DNA of 42,394 nt from a virus, in the IMG/VR virus record IMGVR_UViG_3300025645_000147, positions 1-42,394 of that record. The stretch is one strand, 5' to 3'. A program made the position numbers and the translations under genes. A model generated the notes under the pieces. It did no database searches, had not been told where the DNA came from, and was given only the letters and a program-made list of their open reading frames with translations. Shown piece after piece: positions 16,136 to 22,073 of the stretch (its first letter is position 1; every line of letters starts with the position of its first letter).

Positions 16136-16282
16136 CTATCGAACACATAGTTTCTTTATCACCCCTGTACCTTTACATCTGGTACAGGGTATGATCTCAC
16201 CAGTCTTGGTATTTCCTTTTAAATGAGTTGCTCCTTTGCACTCTGGACAGTAAGCTAAATAGACTTTATTCTTTTGGTTCAT
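16136..16282 (-). CDS. Mini zinc-ribbon, DnaJ-like CxxCxG repeats (48 aa)
   Basis: The product starts MNQKNKVYLAYCPECKGATH and has a second motif CTRCKGTG. Two CxxCxG-type motifs separated by ~20 residues are the half-site pattern of the DnaJ central zinc domain. The ORF is only 48 residues, is preceded by an overlapping 50-residue ORF (17-base overlap), and precedes the terminator-bearing gap. It is probably a zinc-binding miniprotein; chaperone binding or host-factor mimicry is only a guess. Confidence 0.65.
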   Translation of the reverse strand: MNQKNKVYLAYCPECKGATHLKGNTKTGEIIPCTRCKGTGVIKKLCVR

Positions 16283-16418
16283 AGCACATTGTTTCAACGA
16301 AGAATGATACAGCCGTTATGACTAATAGTAGATAAGATAAGAACTCTATCATGAGGTAGGTTTTTAAAGTGAGTGAGGATAGACTAAAGAACCTATCCCC
16401 ATTCACGTAATCAATCAT
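16266..16418 (-). CDS. Small single-pass membrane protein (50 aa)
   Basis: It starts MIDYVNGDRFFSLSSLTLKT and continues with a hydrophobic helix EFLSYLLLVITAVSFFVET (residues ~25-43). The stop lies inside the zinc-ribbon ORF, so the two genes overlap by 17 bases. The start follows the stop of the 143-residue gene by 14 bases. The function is unknown. Confidence 0.55.
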   Translation of the reverse strand: MIDYVNGDRFFSLSSLTLKTYLMIEFLSYLLLVITAVSFFVETMCYEPKE

Positions 16419-16432
16419 ATAAAATATTAACT

Positions 16433-16864
16433 CTAATCCAAAGACTCTTGAGCCGGCACATCTTCCACAATCTCAAAGATCTCTACATCCGGATTGTTGA
16501 TCGTTGTGTGCATTTGCTTCTTGGTAGCAACACCATCAACATCAACCTCAGCAATTATTCGATAGAAGGCTTGATTAACACGCTTATCAACCGTGATACC
16601 TTTGATCTGGCCGGTAGTCAAATCCTTGTTTCGTGGAGTATAAGTGATGTATAAACCAACATTTTCTTTTGCAGCTTTATACTCAGGAGATTCCATCACC
16701 GGAGGTCCTAACTCCTTAGGAGCTTTAGGAGCTTTAACTTCTGCAGGTGCGTTAACATCTACGTTGCGACTGTCTAAAATTTCCAAGATCGTTGTTTTGT
16801 CCTCTGCGGACGTTTCTCCATTGTGAAATAGAGCTAATAAAGACTTCGTGCTTTTCTTTTTCAT
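16433..16864 (-). CDS. Early-cluster protein, VDKRVN family, copy 1 (143 aa)
   Basis: The C-terminal half is homologous to the protein encoded at 19,634-20,026. The shared core runs from SPEYKAAKENVGLYITYTPR to TVDKRVNQAFYRI (VDKRVN at residues 92-97). The N-terminal half is a variable, Ala/Pro/Lys-rich linker. The core looks like a small beta-rich domain. No known family is recognised. The two copies bracket the paralogous cluster at 17.1-19.5 kb. The ~280 bases upstream (16,865-17,142) are AT-rich with short inverted repeats and no convincing gene. Confidence 0.7.
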   Translation of the reverse strand: MKKKSTKSLLALFHNGETSAEDKTTILEILDSRNVDVNAPAEVKAPKAPKELGPPVMESPEYKAAKENVGLYITYTPRNKDLTTGQIKGITVDKRVNQAFYRIIAEVDVDGVATKKQMHTTINNPDVEIFEIVEDVPAQESLD

Positions 16865-17142
16865 GTTAAATAAACTTTAAATGCGATAAATTATTTTATT
16901 TTAATTATAATATAAAAGTACAATAAAAATATGAAATATAAAAATTTTTTGGTACTTTTTTTAAAATTTCATAGATAAAGCTTCTTAAATGTTGGAAAAA
17001 CTGATCTAATTGCCTTTGCTTTGTCTCCAGATCTTATCATGTCTCTAAAGGATTTTTCCTAAGTAAGGAACATTTTAATGTACCAATAGCCATTTTGCCT
17101 AGGTTTTATCTTTTGATGGTATAAGCATTCTTTGTGCTTTGT

Positions 17143-17796
17143 TCATATCAAATCAATTAAAGGTGTTGGTAATATTCCCATACAGCTTAAATACATTCTC
17201 ATGCATAAGCCTGGGTAACCTGTTAATTCGCATATTGTTTTTAGTGCTGCTTCGCTATATGCAGGTGGGGTCCATTCCATGAGTTCACATGTTTCAGAGG
17301 GCAACAATAGTTTGTTGCCATTATACAACAATCCGTAGTAAGATAACATTATTTGTGTTATCATGTCTTCAGAACCTGTTTTGTATGTGGCTATTTGATA
17401 TGGCTTGTTGGCTGCGATCTTTTCCCACTGTGACGATAAGTCCCACGTGTTTAGCATGTGTAGCGGTAGGTCTACACCTTGTGAGGTTACTAACCGTCGC
17501 TTGCATGCTATTAAACATTTGACCGCAAAACATGTTTCATACGAGACATTTAGCTTTATTGGATTTATGTCTGGTGCCTTTATGTAATGCTCTTTCACCA
17601 TGAGGTGTTGAGCTAATATGTGAGGTTTTTGCTCGCGGTCTCTGAAGTAATACTTCATGGTCGTGAATGGGTCCAACTGCCTATAAGCACATTCGCTTAT
17701 AGGAGTTGAACCATGAGGGAAGTCGACCTGAGTTATGGTCTTGACGATCAACTCACCCTTTTTTGCTTTTATGCAAAGATTCTTGATTGCTAACAT
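17143..17796 (-). CDS. Early-cluster paralogue family, member A (217 aa)
   Basis: A soluble, mostly helical protein of 217 residues, homologous along its length to the protein at 18,517-19,137. Shared landmarks are AYRQ(x)5TMKYYF versus VYRQ(x)5VFKCFF (residues ~37-51), NVSYET versus CVSWET (~84-90), SSQWEKI versus STIWNKI, GYPGL versus KLPGL near the C-terminus, and a final LIDLI versus LFELI. It is Cys- and Met-rich compared with other window proteins. No known family is recognised; an anti-host or regulatory early role is inferred only from position. Confidence 0.7.
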   Translation of the reverse strand: MLAIKNLCIKAKKGELIVKTITQVDFPHGSTPISECAYRQLDPFTTMKYYFRDREQKPHILAQHLMVKEHYIKAPDINPIKLNVSYETCFAVKCLIACKRRLVTSQGVDLPLHMLNTWDLSSQWEKIAANKPYQIATYKTGSEDMITQIMLSYYGLLYNGNKLLLPSETCELMEWTPPAYSEAALKTICELTGYPGLCMRMYLSCMGILPTPLIDLI

Positions 17797-17895
17797 ATTT
17801 TAATTTTTTAGAGTTCTCCAAGCTTATCATGTAGCCACTTTACAAAGTTGATTATAGCTACAGCTATTAACATTTGTTCAAAATCGCTTGGCTCA

Positions 17896-18291
17896 TCAAT
17901 AAGGTTTTAACTTCTTGTGATATTTGGCTATTAGCGGATGTTGTTCTAATCTTTCAGGTGTTAATCTACCAGGATTGTCGTCCACTAAGACCTCGTTTAG
18001 ACACATGTCGATCATAATCATCATAATCACTTGATCTGTATGTTTGGTATCGAACAGACATTCGATATGATACAAGTGGAAACGTTTCATATCCGGTATT
18101 TTGGCTATGAACTCATTTACAGCATCATCTAGGAAGTGTAGCCTGAAGACATCTTCCACAGTCGCCTGTACGTATTTGACTGTTACTGGGTGTTGTTCGC
18201 CTTCAAACAAGATGTAGTTCACCTGTTCGAGTTGGAGTTTGGATTGATGTGCCCGTAGGCACATCTTTACTAGGTTATTTGTATGTAACAT
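17896..18291 (-). CDS. Early-cluster paralogue family, member B, C-terminally truncated (131 aa)
   Basis: Its N-terminal region matches members A and C: YVQATVEDVFRLHFLDDAVN aligns with YRQASVTDVFKCFFHNNDVQ of member C. It ends after KKLKPY at 17,896. A +1 shift just before the stop would continue as LIDEPSDFEQMLIAVAIINF to a stop at 17,808, which resembles the corresponding part of member A (GSEDMITQIMLSYYGLL). B therefore looks like a paralogue shortened by a frameshift; a 21-residue ORF (MLIAVAIINF...) remains downstream. Confidence 0.65.
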   Translation of the reverse strand: MLHTNNLVKMCLRAHQSKLQLEQVNYILFEGEQHPVTVKYVQATVEDVFRLHFLDDAVNEFIAKIPDMKRFHLYHIECLFDTKHTDQVIMMIMIDMCLNEVLVDDNPGRLTPERLEQHPLIAKYHKKLKPY

Positions 18292-18294
18292 AAG

Positions 18295-18507
18295 TTAAGT
18301 ATTTAATAAATAAATATGTTCCAGATCCTTTTGACTGTTTAGGTCATAAAAGAAGTTTAAGACTTGAAACGTTATTGGCTTTATAATAATGTGTTTCTCC
18401 CACATGCTCTTTTTCACGAGAATCAATTCATTCTCGCATAAGACCTTTATTATTCCGAGTTTGTTTGTCTGTTTCTGTCTGACAAGGACATAGATTGGGT
18501 AGATCAT
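18295..18507 (-). CDS. Hypothetical protein (70 aa)
   Basis: This basic, beta-rich small protein starts MIYPIYVLVRQKQTNKLGII and contains ELILVKKSMWEKH. It lies between paralogues B and C, with 3-9 base spacers on either side, and is in the same orientation. No family is recognised, and no clear similarity to the flanking paralogues is seen. Confidence 0.55.
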   Translation of the reverse strand: MIYPIYVLVRQKQTNKLGIIKVLCENELILVKKSMWEKHIIIKPITFQVLNFFYDLNSQKDLEHIYLLNT

Positions 18508-18516
18508 GATATTATA

Positions 18517-19137
18517 TTATATTAGTTCAAATAACTCGTTTAGCGTTAGAACATTATTTGTTCTTCCGCATACGATCTTATTAAAATAAACATGCTCAGC
18601 GACATGTTGGATGAATAAACCAGGTAGCTTTGATATCTGGAATAATGTTCTGGTCCTTATTTCAGATGATGACATAAAGTCCAGATCGCCTTTTAACATG
18701 CAGTTCATTTCCATGAAGATGTTTGTGTACGAGGTTGATGAGACATATTGATCTCTGCCTAAACAGATTTTGTTCCAGATGGTTGACATCTCCTGAGTCG
18801 GGTGTAAATCCTTGACACAAACTGGACCTCTGCTTGAATACAGGCGACCGTTTAAGGCATAATTGATTCTAAGCATTAAAGATGTTTCCCACGAGACGCA
18901 TGCTAGAAGCGGCATTAGTTTCTCAACGTGTGTGTTTGTATACGGTTCTGTTGATTCATCGATAAATGCCTGGACATCATTATTATGGAAGAAACATTTG
19001 AACACGTCTGTTACAGACGCTTGTCTATAGACATGTTTTGTCTGGTGTGTTTGACCTGCCATTGTTGTTCTTTCCTCAACTGTTATGGACAGATTTTGAT
19101 CGTATGCCTGTTGGCATAATTTGATTAAATCTTTCAT
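18517..19137 (-). CDS. Early-cluster paralogue family, member C (206 aa)
   Basis: The best-preserved member along with A. The N-terminal helix MKDLIKLCQQAYDQNL resembles MLHTNNLVKMCLRAH of B. The core KHVYRQASVTDVFKCFFHNN is followed by CVSWETSLML, STIWNKI, KLPGLFIQHV and LNELFELI at the end. The protein is Cys-rich (at least eight Cys), predicted helical, and has no signal peptide. Function unknown. It is preceded by a 12-bp hairpin that separates it from the gene at 19,213. Confidence 0.7.
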   Translation of the reverse strand: MKDLIKLCQQAYDQNLSITVEERTTMAGQTHQTKHVYRQASVTDVFKCFFHNNDVQAFIDESTEPYTNTHVEKLMPLLACVSWETSLMLRINYALNGRLYSSRGPVCVKDLHPTQEMSTIWNKICLGRDQYVSSTSYTNIFMEMNCMLKGDLDFMSSSEIRTRTLFQISKLPGLFIQHVAEHVYFNKIVCGRTNNVLTLNELFELI

Positions 19138-19170
19138 GATTAAAATTTTATATGTTATTCTACCAGCGAA

Positions 19171-19198
19171 ACCCTGTCAGCTAACAAGCTGACAGGGT
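19171..19198 (-). terminator. 12-bp hairpin between early-cluster genes
   Basis: ACCCTGTCAGCT and AGCTGACAGGGT form a perfect stem with a 4-base loop. It stands between the stop of the 97-residue gene and the start of member C. There is no strong U run, so an RNA-processing or attenuation role is as likely as termination. Confidence 0.5.
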
Positions 19199-19212
19199 GT
19201 TGACTGGAGGAA

Positions 19213-19506
19213 TTAAACGTTTGTTCCGTATCCTGGTTCCGTGTCCAATCTGTGATTATGTATATCACTTAAGTAGTCTTCTATCTCCTCAATGTTCTTG
19301 TCATTGAACATGTGCTTGATCTCCATCAGTGTCGTTTCCAACTCTAACAATGATTCTGGGTACCAACTTTTTTGTCTCAGTACATGTTTAAATTCGTGTG
19401 GTCCTACCAACGCTTGTGAGTGTCCAAATGTTTCGTTGAAGACATGTGCTTGTTCACACTCGTCTTGTTGGATTAACAGTGAACAGATTAAATGTTTAAG
19501 AGTCAT
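19213..19506 (-). CDS. Early-cluster small protein, possible distant member D (97 aa)
   Basis: This acidic helical protein starts MTLKHLICSLLIQQDECEQA. Its middle EFKHVLRQKSWYPESLLELE aligns loosely with TKHVYRQASVTDVFKCFF of member C, so it may be a short, diverged member of the same family. The similarity is only suggestive by eye. A hairpin lies on each side of the gene. Confidence 0.6.
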   Translation of the reverse strand: MTLKHLICSLLIQQDECEQAHVFNETFGHSQALVGPHEFKHVLRQKSWYPESLLELETTLMEIKHMFNDKNIEEIEDYLSDIHNHRLDTEPGYGTNV

Positions 19507-19592
19507 AATCGAAATTTTTATGTTAGTAAATAAATAAATAAGTTCTTCTATCTGTAATACCCTTCGAGTCAGGAGACTGTCAGGTTAAAATA

Positions 19593-19617
19593 CCACCAGT
19601 GTTCATAACACTGGTGG
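19593..19617 (-). terminator. 11-bp hairpin downstream of the first early gene
   Basis: CCACCAGTGTT and AACACTGGTGG enclose a 3-base loop. On the minus strand the stem is followed by TATTTTAA, so it can work as a weak intrinsic terminator or attenuator just after the 130-residue gene. Confidence 0.55.
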
Positions 19618-19633
19618 GTTTCGGAGATGTCTG

Positions 19634-20026
19634 TTACCAGACTTCTTTCGTTATTGCGGTGTGGAATAACTTCCCAGTTTCGTCATACATTCTGTAGAAA
19701 CCCTTGTTTACTCGTTTATCCACAAATATGGATTTGACTTTCGCGATATGACTTGAATCACCAAATCCATGTCTGGAGTTGGGAAAGAAATTAACCCATG
19801 TCCCAATCCGTTCCACTGCTTGTTTGTAGACTTCAGTGGTTTTGATTGATTCACCATTTATGGTTGTTGAACCAGGTCTGGTTCGGACTACAGGTTTCGG
19901 TGCTAGTTCTTTGACTGGTTCTGGTGTAGTTTTAACTTCTGATGTGGTTTCAACTTCTGGTAACATTTGAGGTACTATACCAGGTTTGTGAGTTGGTAAA
20001 GTGGAAACTTCCTTTGATTTTGACAT
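19634..20026 (-). CDS. Early-cluster protein, VDKRVN family, copy 2 (130 aa)
   Basis: It is homologous to the product at 16,433-16,864: TEVYKQAVERIGTWVNFFP and SIFVDKRVNKGFYRM (VDKRVN at residues 102-107). The N-terminal ~60 residues are a low-complexity Pro/Thr/Glu/Lys linker. It is the first gene of the leftward block, next to the repeat region, so it should be among the first expressed. No known family is recognised. Confidence 0.7.
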   Translation of the reverse strand: MSKSKEVSTLPTHKPGIVPQMLPEVETTSEVKTTPEPVKELAPKPVVRTRPGSTTINGESIKTTEVYKQAVERIGTWVNFFPNSRHGFGDSSHIAKVKSIFVDKRVNKGFYRMYDETGKLFHTAITKEVW

Positions 20027-20159
20027 TTTAAAATATTTTATATGATTAATAAATAGCCATTAAAAAAAACCTACCCTCTGGGGGGAAATGAAAGTAGATT
20101 CAATCTGGATGTTAATCCAGATTATGTTTTTATTTTTATTTTTAAATTATAATTTATTT

Positions 20160-20427
20160 GATGAAGTAAATATATATATAATATTTTAATAAAAAAAATT
20201 TTTTTAATATTATTTTTAAATTATTTTTAATATTATTTTATGATGTAAATATATATATAATATTTTAATAAAAAAAATTTTTTTAATATTATTTTTAAAT
20301 TATTTTTAAATTATAATATTAAATATATATGATTAAAAATAATTTTTTTATTTATTTTATGATGTAAATATAATAATAATATTTTAATAAAAAAAATTTT
20401 TTTAATATTATTTTTAAATTATTTTTG
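20160..20427. repeat. Three ~70-bp AT direct repeats with A/T tracts
   Basis: Near-identical copies start at about 20,160, 20,242 and 20,361. Each begins GATGNAGTAAATATA or GATGTAAATATA, continues with AATATTTTAATAAAAAAAA and a T7 tract, and ends TTTTTAAATTATTTTT. The paired A8/T7 tracts can form a hairpin or a bent segment. The copies are spaced 82 and 119 bases apart. Confidence 0.75.
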
Positions 20428-20435
20428 GATATTTT

Positions 20436-20779
20436 TTATAACGCATTGAGAATCAATTCATTATAATAATATTAAAAATAATTAAAAATTTATTATTATT
20501 TTGGTCAAAATATTATAACGCATTGATTCTCAATATATTATATAATAAATAATAAATATTAAAATAAATATTAAATAATAATAATAATAAATATTATAAG
20601 GATTATAATAAATTTTTATTTTTTTTTTTCGGTTTTATTTTTTGGGGTTTTATTATTTATTTTTAATATTTTATTATAACCCATTGATTCTCAATAGGTT
20701 ATAATATATAATGGCTTATGGCCTATTATTTATTATTATTTATTATTGGTCTAAGTGATTGATTATCAATCCGTTATAA
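20436..20779. repeat. Four ~31-bp dyad (palindromic) elements
   Basis: Elements at 20,436-20,466, 20,513-20,543, 20,674-20,704 and ~20,749-20,779 share the core ATTGATTCTCAAT (or its reverse complement ATTGAGAATCAAT; the last is ATTGATTATCAAT) and outer arms TTATAAC / GTTATAA. The third is nearly perfect: TTATAACC pairs with GGTTATAA around the core. Elements 3 and 4 are both followed by ATATATAATGGCTTAT. Likely binding sites for a dimeric initiator or regulator. Confidence 0.75.
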
Positions 20780-20837
20780 TATATAATGGCTTATTGCCTT
20801 TATTTATTTAATAAAAATTTTATAGGTTTGTACATAC

Positions 20838-21507
20838 TGAAGGTTCAGAAGGTTCAGAAGGTTCAGAAGGTTCAGAAGGTTCAGAAGGTTCAATAAAAAT
20901 TGAAGGTTCAATAAAAATTGAAGGTTCAATAAAAATTGAAAGTTCATTTGAATTGATTATAAATAAATCGAGGATCGCGATCTGGTACACATAATATTAA
21001 ACCTAATGGATCCGAATGTGATTCGTATATAATATAATATAAATAATCACGATTCCTTAGAACGCGCGAGAATGGATCGTGGTTCAGTCCTAATTGAAGG
21101 TTCAATAAGGATTGAAGGTTCAATAAGGATTGAAGGTTCAATAAAAATTGAAGGTTCAATAAAAATTGAAGGTTCAATAAAAATTGAAGGTTCAATAAAG
21201 CCTGAAACCTCACAGGCTCAATCAGGACTGAACGTTCAATCAGGACTGAACGTTCAATTAGGACTGAACCTTCAATTAGGACTGAACGTTCAATAAGGAT
21301 TGAAGGTTCAATGGATTCTGAACGTTCAATTTGAATTGAAAGTAACCAAATAGGTTATACCGTAATCAGATTGGTTACGTTCAGTGGATTCAATCCGTAC
21401 TGAACCTTCAATTAGGACTGAACGTTCAATAAGGATTGAAGGTTCAATGGATTCAATTCGTACTGAACGTTCAATCCTTATTGAACGTTCAATAAATACT
21501 GAAAGGA
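20838..21507. repeat. 18-bp period array of TGAASSTTCA decamers next to terS
   Basis: The array starts with six head-to-tail 9-mers GAAGGTTCA (20,839-20,892), then an 18-bp unit GAAGGTTCAATAAAAATT repeated to ~20,946. A second block (21,095-21,346) and a third (21,401-21,507) keep the 18-bp step, with decamers at 21095, 21113, 21131, 21149, 21167, 21185, then 21229, 21247, 21265, 21283, 21301, 21319, and 21401, 21419, 21437, 21464, 21482. Left copies are TGAAGGTTCA; right copies are mostly the perfect palindrome TGAACGTTCA. The spacers drift (ATAAAAAT, ATAAGGAT, ATCAGGAC). It is directly upstream of the small terminase gene. Confidence 0.85.
21342..21378. repeat. Inverted repeat inside the array
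   Basis: GTAACCAA and TTGGTTAC flank 21 bases and separate the second and third blocks of the 18-bp array. It is the only part of the array region with clearly different sequence, so it could be a distinct recognition or cleavage site. Confidence 0.5.
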
Positions 21508-21632
21508 GGGGCCCCCATGCGACCACAGAGCCTCTCCTAGGTAACTCTGCTATCTGGAGAATAGCTGATGTAGACATATTGTTATCTAATAACTGCCCCA
21601 CAGCACAGCCTAGGGGATTAATAAACTTTATC

Positions 21633-22073
21633 ATGGCATATAACTTAGAAAGACTAAAAAGATTAGCCTTAGAGGCTATAAAGGAAGAAGAGATAGTTTT
21701 CATATCTGAACTCCCTTTGTACTTACCGTGTGTTAGGACTACGTTCTATCATCACAAACTACACGAAGACAAAGACATCATAGAGGCTATACAGTATAAT
21801 AAGATCTCGATTAAAGCGCAGCTTAGAAAGAATTGGGCCAAGTCTAAGAATGCTATACTTAATCTAGCTCTTTACCGGTTATTAGCCAATGACGATGAGC
21901 GTAAAAGGCTTATACATAATAAAGAAGACGTCGGCGAGCTAGGTAATAAACCTAATATTCCAGCTATATCCTGGACCACTAACAATATTAACATACAACC
22001 CACCGACACAAACCAACAACCCTCAAACCCTATTGTCATCGACATCACGCCTAAAACCGATCCAGAATCATGA
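21633..22073 (+). CDS. terS: Terminase small subunit
   Basis: I start at ATG 21633 (MAYNLERLKRLALEAIKEEE), because the longer open frame from 21,384 only translates the repeat array. The 146-residue protein has a helix-turn-helix-like N-terminus: IVFISELPLYLPCVRTTFYHH, then IIEAIQYNKISIKAQLRKNW and ALYRLLANDDERKRL. This pattern is that of the small terminases of many Bacteroidota phages. It recognises the packaging site and hands DNA to the large subunit. Its TGA overlaps the large-subunit ATG. Confidence 0.85.
   Translation: MAYNLERLKRLALEAIKEEEIVFISELPLYLPCVRTTFYHHKLHEDKDIIEAIQYNKISIKAQLRKNWAKSKNAILNLALYRLLANDDERKRLIHNKEDVGELGNKPNIPAISWTTNNINIQPTDTNQQPSNPIVIDITPKTDPES

Larger units (their letters stand above)
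20027..20830. other. AT-rich intergenic region, candidate replication origin
   Basis: About 800 bases with no gene, composed almost wholly of A and T, between the divergent transcription blocks. It holds a 9-bp hairpin at 20,102-20,123 (AATCTGGAT/ATCCAGATT, followed by T-rich sequence), three long direct repeats and four dyad elements (listed separately). Such strand-opening-prone sequence with iterated sites is what origins and divergent promoter regions look like; no experimental support exists here. Confidence 0.6.

Noticed and set aside
16965-17095. Possible stop-codon reassignment (TAG read through)
   Set aside because: Prompted by two in-frame TAG codons in the fragments above, but all large genes are complete with the standard code, and the polymerase gene ends normally with TAG.
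16970-17150. Minus-strand fragments MNKAQRMLIPSKDKT and EKSFRDMIRSGDKAKAIRSV
   Set aside because: Interrupted by several stops in different frames. It may be a decayed gene, but the evidence is too thin to annotate.
20838-20946. CRISPR-like array
   Set aside because: Units are 9-18 bp with degenerate, not unique, spacers, and there are no cas genes.
20944-21213. Minus-strand ORF of LLNLQF/LLNLQS repeats
   Set aside because: Antisense reading of the same DNA repeats; no start context and no protein-like ends.
21072-21296. Plus-strand ORF of EGSIRI/EGSIKI repeats
   Set aside because: It only translates the 18-bp DNA array; both strands are open because 18 is a multiple of three. The unit is conserved as a DNA palindrome, and phase shifts of 8-9 bases break the protein pattern.
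21384-21632. N-terminal extension of the small terminase into the repeats
   Set aside because: The first ~83 residues are array translation and unrelated to TerS; MAYNLERLKR at 21,633 gives the usual family start.
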